DNA of 38,895 nt from a virus, in the IMG/VR virus record IMGVR_UViG_3300035156_000214, positions 1 through 38,895 of that record; one strand, given 5' to 3'. A model generated the notes under the pieces. It saw nothing but the letters and a program-made list of their open reading frames with translations, was not told where the DNA came from and made no database searches. Shown here piece by piece: positions 22,667 through 28,610 of this stretch (the first letter of the stretch is position 1; each line of letters opens with the position of its first letter). Both the position numbers and the translations under genes were made by a program.

Positions 22667-24688
22667 TTAGGCGGAAACTTCAGTGTTGGGTGCATCGACG
22701 GCGGCGCACTGGCGGCTGGCGAGCGCTTCGTCGCCGGTCTTTGGGAAGGGCCATGCGGCTGCGGGGGCTAATTTCTGTTTGGTCTTTGCCTTAGGAGCCT
22801 CGGCCACAGTCGCCAGCTGGTCGACGTCGCTGCTTTCTTGCCCGGCTGGAGGTGCCGCCTGCATTTCCGCCGGCGCTGGTGACTCGATCAGTACGAAGCC
22901 GTCCTGGGTGTACTTGAACCCGCAGGCCTTCGCGGCCCGCTCAAGCGCGCCAACTAGGCAGCCTTCTACCTTGATGATGTTTGCCAGTTCATTGATGCGG
23001 TTGGGTGCGGTTTTGATGAACTTGACCAGGTCGTCGTAGTCCATTCCGCTGATGTCGATAGGCGATGGGAAAAGCTCCTCGCGCACGGCATCAGGGTCAA
23101 TTCCTTCCGCTTTTGCCATCGAAAGGACTTCTGCGAAATTCTCGTCCGCGTGGCCGTTCTTAAGGTCCCAGTAGCCGACTTCAAGCGACTCGCCAACGAG
23201 CAGGTCAATAAGTATGAGCTGGATTTCTGGCAGCTCGGCCTGGTCGATGTGGGCGCAAATCGATTTGACGTTGGAGGTGTCGAAGGCGTAGACATCGCTG
23301 AGAAGGTCGTCAGGCAGTCTCAGCATGCCCGTGGCCAGCTTCGTGAATTCGCGTAGCGACTGCAGGCTGAACCCCGTTGCGCCCTTGGCGCGGAAGCGCT
23401 TGTAGAGTTCGACGCGGAAAGTGGTTTCGTCGTCAGCTTTTTGCGTCAATTCTTGTTGTGCCTTCGCAGCAGCAACTTGCTTCGCAGACGCCTCTTTCAT
23501 TGTCGGCGTTGGATTTGCTTGCCGCTCATCGCGCGCAGCGATTGATTCGCACACACCTGCTTTTTCGAGTGCAGATTGAAGCGCGGTCACCTCGTAGATT
23601 GGTACCAGCTTATCGCCACTTTTTTTGTAAGCCTTTACCGCCCCGCCGATACTAAGATCCGCCAAAACCTTGTGCAACGGCGCGTAGTAGTTCTGACTGT
23701 CGACAATGCGTTCTAGGCAGTGTCCTGCGTACTGGTCGGCCACAACGAATTTCTCCTCGCCGACAAATTCGCTCACTGCGTCACTGGTTTCAAGAACTGG
23801 AATCCCTTTCTTGTTCGCCTGGACGATGAGGCGTGCCGTCACTGCGCCCCGTTTCTCCGCGAAGCAATCGGGGTCCGTGCAGACGTCTGCACTTACGTCC
23901 ACAAACACTTCGGGCTGGTTGCCGGTTCGCTTGGGGCAGGCCGTGCAGCTGCCCGCAGCGGCAAGCAGTTTGATGTCGTTCAACTGGAATGGCGCGGTCG
24001 TCAAATCAAGCATGTAGCGCCCCTGGATGTGGGCGACCGCCTCGCGGTACGACATTGGGTGCCAATTCGGATTGTCCTCGCGTACGATTTCCTTGTAGGC
24101 CTGCAGTTGCAGCGCCGGCACGGCGATCCGGGCGATGATCAACGCCGTCGACGGGGAGATTTTGTCGTTCAGGAACTGTTCGCGAACCTCGGTCGTCAAC
24201 GCGCACAGCTTGAGCCGGCCATAGACATAGGCTTTGCTTTTCTTGATTTCTTCGGCCAGTTGGTCTGCGTTGTAGCCGTGAGTGAGCATCAGTTGCTCAT
24301 ACCCGGTGGCCTCCTCCATTGCATGCGGGTCTTCGCGCTGCAGGTTTTCGAGAATGCGAATCTTCGCGGCCTGGAGGTCCGACAGTGGCCGCACCATAGT
24401 TGGGATGGTGGTCAGCCCGGCGATCTTCGACGCGCGGTAGCGCCGCTCACCGGCTACGATCTCGAACGGCTCCGGCTGCGCCTCGGTCGGCGTAACTGGG
24501 CGGATCAGAATGGGCTGCGCGACACCGTCAGCCTTGATGCTCGCGGCCAGCTCCCGCAGGGCGGCTTCGTTGAACCGCTTGCGGTTGTCGGGCGAAATGC
24601 GGATCTGGTCAATTTGGCTGATGCGGAACTCGCCGTCGGGTGCGACTTCGACAGTTGCGATTGCGTTTTTGTTGTTAGATTTTTTCAT
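22667..24688 (-). CDS. ParB-like partition/DNA-binding protein (no ParA partner)
   Basis: A 673-residue protein, about twice the length of chromosomal ParB. Residues ~20-120 are the ParB N-terminal CTP-binding domain (QIDQIRISPDNRKRFNEAAL, GERRYRA at 80-86, ENLQREDPHAMEEA at 114-126). Residues ~127-200 contain the helix-turn-helix (ADQLAEEIKKSKAYVYGRLK). A cysteine cluster follows near 245-285 (GSCTACPKRTGNQPEVF, then VCTDPDCFAEKRG). The long C-terminal part is acidic and helical, with no recognised domain. No ParA-type ATPase is encoded. Copy 3 of the dispersed palindrome lies in its coding sequence. ATG 24688 has GGGA upstream. Likely role: site-specific DNA-binding and regulation, maybe spreading on DNA; partition is unproven. 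Confidence 0.88.
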   Translation of the reverse strand: MKKSNNKNAIATVEVAPDGEFRISQIDQIRISPDNRKRFNEAALRELAASIKADGVAQPILIRPVTPTEAQPEPFEIVAGERRYRASKIAGLTTIPTMVRPLSDLQAAKIRILENLQREDPHAMEEATGYEQLMLTHGYNADQLAEEIKKSKAYVYGRLKLCALTTEVREQFLNDKISPSTALIIARIAVPALQLQAYKEIVREDNPNWHPMSYREAVAHIQGRYMLDLTTAPFQLNDIKLLAAAGSCTACPKRTGNQPEVFVDVSADVCTDPDCFAEKRGAVTARLIVQANKKGIPVLETSDAVSEFVGEEKFVVADQYAGHCLERIVDSQNYYAPLHKVLADLSIGGAVKAYKKSGDKLVPIYEVTALQSALEKAGVCESIAARDERQANPTPTMKEASAKQVAAAKAQQELTQKADDETTFRVELYKRFRAKGATGFSLQSLREFTKLATGMLRLPDDLLSDVYAFDTSNVKSICAHIDQAELPEIQLILIDLLVGESLEVGYWDLKNGHADENFAEVLSMAKAEGIDPDAVREELFPSPIDISGMDYDDLVKFIKTAPNRINELANIIKVEGCLVGALERAAKACGFKYTQDGFVLIESPAPAEMQAAPPAGQESSDVDQLATVAEAPKAKTKQKLAPAAAWPFPKTGDEALASRQCAAVDAPNTEVSA
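23877..23892. repeat. Dispersed palindrome, copy 3 (exact), inside the ParB-like gene
   Basis: GTGCAGACGTCTGCAC. On the minus strand it encodes part of the Cys-cluster peptide SADVCTD. Because that peptide looks conserved in such proteins, this copy alone could be a coding coincidence; the other five copies cannot be explained that way. Confidence 0.85.
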
Positions 24689-24746
24689 GATGGTCCCATG
24701 GGTTTTTGAGGCTGTTAAGATTAAAAATTTAGTAAGGGAAATTCGA

Positions 24747-25016
24747 ATGGCAGAACTGTCGATGTCGTATTCAAAATTGAATCAGCAGGCATCCGAAACG
24801 GCTGAGAGCTACTTGTTCCGTGCTATCGCATCGGTAGAAGCCGTGATGGGGGAGGGTGCGGCAGCCAAATATCCTGCGATCGTGGCCGCCGTTATCGCTG
24901 CGGCGGCAAGCGACTACGCGGCGGCGATGATCAGTCATCGGTTGGTGCCTGCGCTGGACGACGTTTCGGCGGCGATCGGGGGCGTTGCCGATGCTATCTC
25001 CGTCGCCGATGCGTGA
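24747..25016 (+). CDS. Small Ala-rich protein, divergent from the ParB-like gene
   Basis: An 89-residue protein on the + strand, start ATG 24747 with AAGGGAA upstream. It begins MAELSMSYSKLNQQASETAE and is helical, with a hydrophobic Ala/Ile/Val core (AIVAAVIAAAASDYAAAMIS). The composition and codon pattern look coding. It is read against the surrounding leftward operon, starts 58 bp from the divergent ParB-like start, and overlaps the next leftward gene by 82 bp at the 3' ends. Function is unknown. The intergenic strip 24689-24746 probably holds its promoter. Confidence 0.6.
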   Translation: MAELSMSYSKLNQQASETAESYLFRAIASVEAVMGEGAAAKYPAIVAAVIAAAASDYAAAMISHRLVPALDDVSAAIGGVADAISVADA

Positions 25017-25219
25017 GATCTAGCTACAAACAGTGCGCCGAGTGGGCCGCATACCTGCCCCGGCTCCCGCACCTTTCTGCAAGGCTTCGGGGTGGGACCG
25101 TCGACTAGGTCGATGTCGGCGGCCTGCGGGGCGGCGCATCCTGGCCCCTCACCCTTGAGTGGCGCCCGCCGGTGTACGCAATCTCTGCAGAAAAGAGTTG
25201 GTTGCAAAACTGTAGTCAT
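24935..25219 (-). CDS. Small cysteine-motif phage protein
   Basis: A 94-residue protein with a pattern I recognise from many small phage proteins: CRDCVHRR near residue 11, a Gly-Cys at ~28 (GPGCAAP), an internal LVDG, Cys at 47, and CGPLGALF near the end of the conserved part (residues 57-64). The four or five cysteines probably bind zinc. The last ~28 residues, after LFVAR, are Ser/Ala/Thr-rich and overlap the convergent gene on the other strand, so they may be non-conserved read-on. Function unknown. It starts 16 bp after the preceding gene's stop. Confidence 0.75.
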   Translation of the reverse strand: MTTVLQPTLFCRDCVHRRAPLKGEGPGCAAPQAADIDLVDGPTPKPCRKVREPGQVCGPLGALFVARSHASATEIASATPPIAAETSSSAGTNR

Positions 25220-25234
25220 GGTTGTTGTCTCAGG

Positions 25235-25570
25235 TTAGGAGTGGTTGGGGGTGGAAAATGAGAGGGTGACGCCGACGCCGCCCGGCAGGCGGACTTCGAC
25301 GAGCCATGTGGTGTGGCCCTTGCGCAGCTGTTGCTGCGGGCGGGCCGGCTCGCTGACCTGATAGCCTCGAGTGCGCATAAGGTCGAAGACCTTGAGCATG
25401 TCGAGGCGCTTGCCGTCCGCCGATACCTGGGCGGGAGTGCAGACGTGTGCACTACAGAACGCGTTCAGGCGTCCGAGGTCGCGAGCGTCCTCCAGGGCGT
25501 GGGCCAACTCGCCCGTGCCGGGTGGAGTGGTGTGCGCGCGGACTGGTGCGCGGACGGCGGTGGTTGGCAT
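25235..25570 (-). CDS. Small leftward operon protein, unknown
   Basis: A 111-residue protein from ATG 25570, two bases behind the preceding stop. It begins MPTTAVRAPVRAHTTPPGTG. The middle (ARDLGRLNAFCSAHVCTPAQ, then RLDMLKVFDLMRTRGYQVSE) is helical; the C-terminal ~35 residues form a basic beta stretch ending WLVEVRLPGGVGVTLSFSTP. I do not recognise the family. Copy 4 of the palindrome lies in the coding region. Confidence 0.7.
   Translation of the reverse strand: MPTTAVRAPVRAHTTPPGTGELAHALEDARDLGRLNAFCSAHVCTPAQVSADGKRLDMLKVFDLMRTRGYQVSEPARPQQQLRKGHTTWLVEVRLPGGVGVTLSFSTPNHS
25437..25452. repeat. Dispersed palindrome, copy 4 (one mismatch)
   Basis: GTGCAGACGTGTGCAC, with G for C at position 11. 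It lies inside the small leftward gene at 25235-25570. The same variant recurs exactly at 33296-33311, in unrelated context. Confidence 0.8.
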
Positions 25571-25572
25571 GG

Positions 25573-25737
25573 TTAGTCCGCAATGCCCGGCTGTTTGGCA
25601 GGCGCGGGAGTGACGGTGACTGCGCATGCCCCAAAGCGTTCTAGGGCGTTCATCAGAACGGCGGCGCTATCGGTGCCGATGGCGGAGTACGTAAAGCGGG
25701 AGCGCTCCGTCCGTACTTGCACAACGAACGCGCTCAT
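25573..25737 (-). CDS. Small protein, 54 aa
   Basis: A short gene fitted exactly between its neighbours: its ATG (25737) overlaps the stop of the P-loop gene as ATGA, and its stop lies two bases before the next ATG at 25570. It begins MSAFVVQVRTERSRFTYSAI and continues with AVLMNALERFGACAVTVTPA. The alternating strands and one helix suggest a small alpha-beta protein. No family recognised. Coupled starts on both sides make it likely real. Confidence 0.72.
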   Translation of the reverse strand: MSAFVVQVRTERSRFTYSAIGTDSAAVLMNALERFGACAVTVTPAPAKQPGIAD

Positions 25738-26111
25738 GCTGGCTCACCAGCGACAAACGGGATCAGAGCGCAATGTGCTAAATGTGGGTCGCCGAGTGGC
25801 TGCTGGCACTCGATGCATTTTGATGGGCTGCGGCTGATAGGCCGAGGAGCAACCGGGTGAGGGAGCTTAATGCCGGCAATTTTCGCAGCACTGTAAAAGT
25901 CGACGGAGCCGTCGTGCGGGTGGTTCGTTAGTACGATGGAGTCATCGTCCACCTTGCCGCCGGGTATCCAGTTATCGACGATTCGCGTTTTGCCGAAATG
26001 GGCCGCAAGCGCTTTTGCGTACGTAGATTTGCCGCACCCGGACTCACCATAGATGACGATCCCGGTGGATGCGGCTTGTGGAAGAGACGTGTATGCTTGC
26101 GTGTATGACAT
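25734..26111 (-). CDS. Small P-loop NTPase with zinc-like tail; first gene of the leftward operon
   Basis: A 125-residue protein from ATG 26111 (GGAAATCACGA before it). Residues ~17-26 hold a perfect Walker A motif (YGESGCGKST). After it come FGKTRIVDNWIPGGKVDDDS and IVLTNHPHDG, a short nucleotide-kinase-like pattern common to small phage ATP-binding proteins. The C-terminal part has CIECQQPLGDPHLAHC (CxxC...HxxHC), which may bind zinc. It is much smaller than a complete AAA+ or kinase domain, so it may act with a partner. It is directly under the predicted leftward promoter and operator at 26148-26175, like lambda N. Confidence 0.83.
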   Translation of the reverse strand: MSYTQAYTSLPQAASTGIVIYGESGCGKSTYAKALAAHFGKTRIVDNWIPGGKVDDDSIVLTNHPHDGSVDFYSAAKIAGIKLPHPVAPRPISRSPSKCIECQQPLGDPHLAHCALIPFVAGEPA

Positions 26112-26147
26112 TCGTGATTTCCATTCATTTCTTGATTGAATGGAAGA

Positions 26148-26175
26148 ATAATACACGAATGTATAAACAATTCAA
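26148..26175 (-). promoter_or_regulatory. Predicted leftward early promoter (PL-like)
   Basis: On the minus strand: -35 TTGAAT (26175-26170), 16-bp spacer, -10 TATTAT (26153-26148). The operator-like site at 26151-26164 lies in the spacer and over the -10, so repressor binding would block it. It would drive the operon from the P-loop gene to the excisionase. Confidence 0.62.
26151..26164. promoter_or_regulatory. Operator-like site O4 (leftward promoter)
   Basis: ATAC-ACGAAT-GTAT, the same ATAC-N6-GTAT dyad as in the repressor/cro intergenic region about 1 kb away. The sharing of the motif between the two control regions is typical of phage operators. Confidence 0.7.
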
Positions 26176-26237
26176 TGCACAGATGCATAAATTGTGGCGT
26201 TATTGCTCGCCCGCTAGATTCGAGACGGCAGGAAAGG

Positions 26238-26522
26238 TCAGAACGGCAGTGCGGGCTCCGGAATCGGCGTTGAGAGATCAAGCGTCTCTAGTTGCAAGTT
26301 CTCGAGCTGGATTAAGGCGAGAAGGACGTGCGTTTCAAAAGGGGCGTACGCTCTTAAACCATTGTCCTCGATAGAAACTAGCATAACGGGCACTGCAGGG
26401 CGTTGGCGTTGAATTTTGTCGATCATGGCGGGGCCGGTCTCAGGCGTCGTAAATTTGGACGGAACTATCGCGATCAATATCGGCGCTCCATACGACGTAA
26501 CCTCAGCAACGCTTACGATCAC
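26238..26522 (-). CDS. Small gene coupled to the repressor (rex position)
   Basis: A 94-residue protein whose GTG start overlaps the repressor stop (GTGA at 26519-26522), so it should be co-translated with the repressor in a lysogen. It begins MIVSVAEVTSYGAPILIAIV; the middle reads VPVMLVSIEDNGLRAYAPFE followed by LLALIQLENLQ, and the end is acidic and Pro-rich (STPIPEPALPF). No known family. The position, between repressor and leftward promoter, is that of the rex genes of lambda, where lysogenic conversion or exclusion genes are commonly found. The function is inference. Confidence 0.72.
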   Translation of the reverse strand: MIVSVAEVTSYGAPILIAIVPSKFTTPETGPAMIDKIQRQRPAVPVMLVSIEDNGLRAYAPFETHVLLALIQLENLQLETLDLSTPIPEPALPF

Positions 26523-27214
26523 TCAACGTCCATTTCCATGCGAACAACTCTGCCGAGTACTCGGGAGTCGTTGTCTACAGCGCGGCGGCCGTATTCTGGT
26601 AGGGGATTGTCCGATGCGAGATACCACTGTCCTGCGTGGCGTTCCATTCGTTTTACCATCGGTCGTCCGTTGTGGTTCACGGCAAACAGCTTGCCGTCTG
26701 CAGGGAGGATATTGGTTCGGTTCGCAACAATTATCGTCCCATCGGGAATTGTTGGGTACATGCTTTGGCCGCTTGCCTTGAAGGCAAACAAGTCGCCGGG
26801 GGCCATCCTTTTCGAGCGTAGCCATTCAACAGGAAGGCTAAGTGACACTTCCTCCTCATATTCCCAATCCGCGTCTACGCCATCAACGCCCAGGTAGACC
26901 TGTCGCTTTAGCATTCGGATCCCAATGAACTGTCCCTCGCCGTCGCCGTCACCGGACTCAACTTTGATGATCCCTCCGACGCCTGCATCGCTTTGCTTTT
27001 CCATTGGGCCAATGCCTTCATAGAGCCATTGGAACGAAACGCCACAGGCATCAGCTAACAGCTTGATTGTGTTGCCCGACGGACTTTTCTTGGCCGTGTC
27101 CTTCAAGATCCGGCTAATTGTCGGCTGTGGGATCGTCGCGGCATCTGCCAACGATTGTTGGTTGAGAAAGCCTGCCCACTGCATGGCCTGTTCGAGTCTG
27201 TGTCCTATTGTCAT
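26519..27214 (-). CDS. CI/LexA-like phage repressor (HTH plus S24 peptidase)
   Basis: A 231-residue repressor. Residues ~8-60 form the helix-turn-helix domain (NQQSLADAATIPQPTISRIL). The C-terminal part (~95-231) is an S24 peptidase with nucleophile Ser151 in the signature FKASGQSMYPTIPDGT and the general base Lys188 (PMVKRM). An Ala77-Gly78 in the linker is a candidate self-cleavage site, so RecA-dependent SOS induction is expected. The start is ATG 27214; the frame extends upstream but ATG 27214 lies six bases behind the predicted -10 TATATT, suggesting a leaderless message as for lambda cI. It represses both early promoters through the ATAC-N6-GTAT sites. Confidence 0.93.
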   Translation of the reverse strand: MTIGHRLEQAMQWAGFLNQQSLADAATIPQPTISRILKDTAKKSPSGNTIKLLADACGVSFQWLYEGIGPMEKQSDAGVGGIIKVESGDGDGEGQFIGIRMLKRQVYLGVDGVDADWEYEEEVSLSLPVEWLRSKRMAPGDLFAFKASGQSMYPTIPDGTIIVANRTNILPADGKLFAVNHNGRPMVKRMERHAGQWYLASDNPLPEYGRRAVDNDSRVLGRVVRMEMDVE

Positions 27215-27220
27215 TGCGGG

Positions 27221-27249
27221 AATATACGCCCGTGTATAGGCAGGTACAA
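27221..27249 (-). promoter_or_regulatory. Predicted repressor promoter (PRM-like), leaderless
   Basis: On the minus strand: -35 TTGTAC (27249-27244), 17-bp spacer, -10 TATATT (27226-27221). The start codon follows six bases later, so transcription would begin at or next to the ATG. Operator O1 overlaps the -10 and spacer, which permits auto-repression or Cro repression. Confidence 0.62.
27224..27237. promoter_or_regulatory. Operator-like site O1
   Basis: ATAC-GCCCGT-GTAT, nearest the repressor gene and overlapping its predicted -10. By analogy to lambda OR3 it would shut off the repressor gene. Confidence 0.68.
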
Positions 27250-27255
27250 CACCGC

Positions 27256-27269
27256 ATACATTTAGGTAT
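27256..27269. promoter_or_regulatory. Operator-like site O2
   Basis: ATAC-ATTTAG-GTAT, 32 bp (about three helical turns) from O1. It abuts the predicted -35 of the rightward promoter. Confidence 0.68.
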
Positions 27270-27295
27270 TGCATAAATATTCGTTCGTGTATAAA
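27269..27295 (+). promoter_or_regulatory. Predicted rightward early promoter (PR-like)
   Basis: -35 TTGCAT (27269-27274), a short 15-bp spacer, -10 TATAAA (27290-27295). O2 touches the -35 and O3 covers the -10. The cro start lies only 4-10 bp downstream, so this message may also be leaderless or nearly so. The short spacer lowers confidence. Confidence 0.45.
27279..27292. promoter_or_regulatory. Operator-like site O3
   Basis: ATTC-GTTCGT-GTAT, one mismatch from the dyad. Its extended sequence (ATATTCGTTCGTGTATA) matches O1 (ATATACGCCCGTGTATA) at most positions. Confidence 0.6.
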
Positions 27296-27298
27296 GTC

Positions 27299-27541
27299 AT
27301 GCTCATGGACAAAGACATCTCTACCCTGCTCAGGGAAATTAAGGATATTTCAAAGTTGAGCGAGCCACGCATAGCGGAGCAGCTTGGCACTTCTCAACCG
27401 ACAGTGAATCGGATCCTTAACGGCCAGGGAGACTGTAAGGGTCGGACGTTCAAGGCTATTGCGGAGATGCACGCCAGAGTAGTTGGCGCTTCTGCGATTA
27501 GCGCAGTCGCTGAACAGCGAGATAGTCCGCCCGCTACCTAA
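27299..27541 (+). CDS. Cro-like regulator
   Basis: An 80-residue protein divergent from the repressor; ATG 27299 or the second ATG at 27305. It has a helix-turn-helix at about residues 18-45 (SEPRIAEQLGTSQPTVNRIL), followed by NGQGDCKGRTFKAIAEMHAR. The recognition helix residues QPTVNRIL are similar to QPTISRIL of the repressor, which supports binding of the same operators. It is the first rightward early gene. It would turn down repressor synthesis during lytic growth. Confidence 0.88.
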   Translation: MLMDKDISTLLREIKDISKLSEPRIAEQLGTSQPTVNRILNGQGDCKGRTFKAIAEMHARVVGASAISAVAEQRDSPPAT

Positions 27542-27702
27542 ACCGCGCTTCTAGACATTTTACGCCTCGTCGTTTTTTAGACGGATACAGTCACATCATA
27601 AAAATTTCCAACAGGAAATAATTCTTGGGCAATTCTCGCTTGCAGCCTACGAAGCTTAACGAATCGAAACAAATTAGCAAACCACCAATACGAGGGGAAG
27701 TT

Positions 27703-28170
27703 GTGGAAATCCGAGAATCTTATCTTGCCATGATCCGGGCCATGTCCGGAGGCTGGGGCGCAATGTGCGGGGCACTGGCGATGTCGCGCGATGCGGTCGA
27801 GAACCGCGTGTATGAGCGCAAGGGGCAGGGCGTACTTGTCGAGACAGCCCTTGCGATGCAGAGCTTTTCAGGCACAACGCTTTTTGCTGAAGCGATCGCG
27901 ACAGCAAGCGGCGGCACCTTCGTGAAACTCCCTGCGGATGTGTCGGGCAAGAACGACATCCTCATGAACAAATTTCAGGAGTTGTACACGGAGCTCGGGC
28001 AGTTCTCCAAGGATTTCGCTGAGGCGACCGCCGACGATGTTATCGACAAGGGCGAGCGCAAGATGCTGGAGGCAGACGGCGCGCGATTGCACAAGGTCGT
28101 GGCCGAACTGATGGGCCTGACGATCCGCATTTATTGCCCCAATGGCGGGCAAGAGGAGTCCGCGCAATGA
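27703..28170 (+). CDS. YmfL-family phage regulatory protein (CII position)
   Basis: A 155-residue protein from GTG 27703 with AGGGG upstream; a TTG at 27625 (AGGA upstream) would add 26 residues. The hallmark segments of the family are present: MIRAMSGGWGAMCGALAMSR, then VENRVYERKGQGVLVETALA, ALAMQSFSGTTLFAEAIATA and GGTFVKLPAD. The C-terminal half is a coiled-coil-like helix with IDKGERKMLEADGARLHKVV, ending IRIYCPNGG. The family occupies the place of CII in related prophages and is taken as a transcription regulator; the DNA target is unknown. It overlaps the next gene by ATGA (28167). Confidence 0.88.
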   Translation: MEIRESYLAMIRAMSGGWGAMCGALAMSRDAVENRVYERKGQGVLVETALAMQSFSGTTLFAEAIATASGGTFVKLPADVSGKNDILMNKFQELYTELGQFSKDFAEATADDVIDKGERKMLEADGARLHKVVAELMGLTIRIYCPNGGQEESAQ

Positions 28171-28610
28171 GTACCGTCCTCGACGGCCCTCGCGCCGGCA
28201 GCCGCGCCTTCATGGCGTTGAAAAAATTGAACGACATGGGCGGGCAGGCCAGCGTTGCCGAGTGGATGCGGTTTTGCGCATGGGATATCACTGTCAAGTC
28301 GTTTCGCGCCGAGTGCGTCGATAAGCTATTGGTCCGCATGAAGTTGTTTGCGCGGGGCGACATCTACTTCATCAGCGACGACGGCATGATCCACCTCGGG
28401 CTTTCCCCCGACGCGCCGCGCAGCGCGCCGCACGGCTTGGTCCCCGCTCCCCAGGCGCCAGCGCAGCGGCCCCTGCGATCGCAGAACAAGGTGCGGCTGC
28501 AGGTAATGCGTGAGGGAGCGTTTGACTATATGGCCATACCGTCATTGCACGGCAGCGTCCGCGTTGAACACAAGACCAGCCTCGCGATCGCCGGAGTGCA
28601 GCAAGGATGA
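28167..28610 (+). CDS. Small early protein, possible winged-helix
   Basis: A 147-residue protein, ATG 28167 coupled to the YmfL-type gene (ATGA). Residues ~10-75 look like a small winged-helix (SRAFMALKKLNDMGGQASVA, EWMRFCAWDITVKSFRAECV, LFARGDIYFISDDGMIHLGL). The remainder is Pro-rich, then a strand-rich tail. It is located immediately before the primase-helicase gene and coupled to it by ATGA (28607). A role in replication initiation (DnaA/O-like or helicase loader) is possible but not shown by a motif. Confidence 0.75.
   Translation: MSTVLDGPRAGSRAFMALKKLNDMGGQASVAEWMRFCAWDITVKSFRAECVDKLLVRMKLFARGDIYFISDDGMIHLGLSPDAPRSAPHGLVPAPQAPAQRPLRSQNKVRLQVMREGAFDYMAIPSLHGSVRVEHKTSLAIAGVQQG

Noticed and set aside
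23720-24709. 329-residue open frame on the + strand
   Set aside because: Antisense to the well-supported ParB-like gene; composition follows the other strand's codons and shows no domain.
27542-27702. Terminator between cro and the YmfL-type gene
   Set aside because: A CGTC...GACG pairing around a T run exists near 27569-27583 but the stem is only 4 bp; too weak to call.
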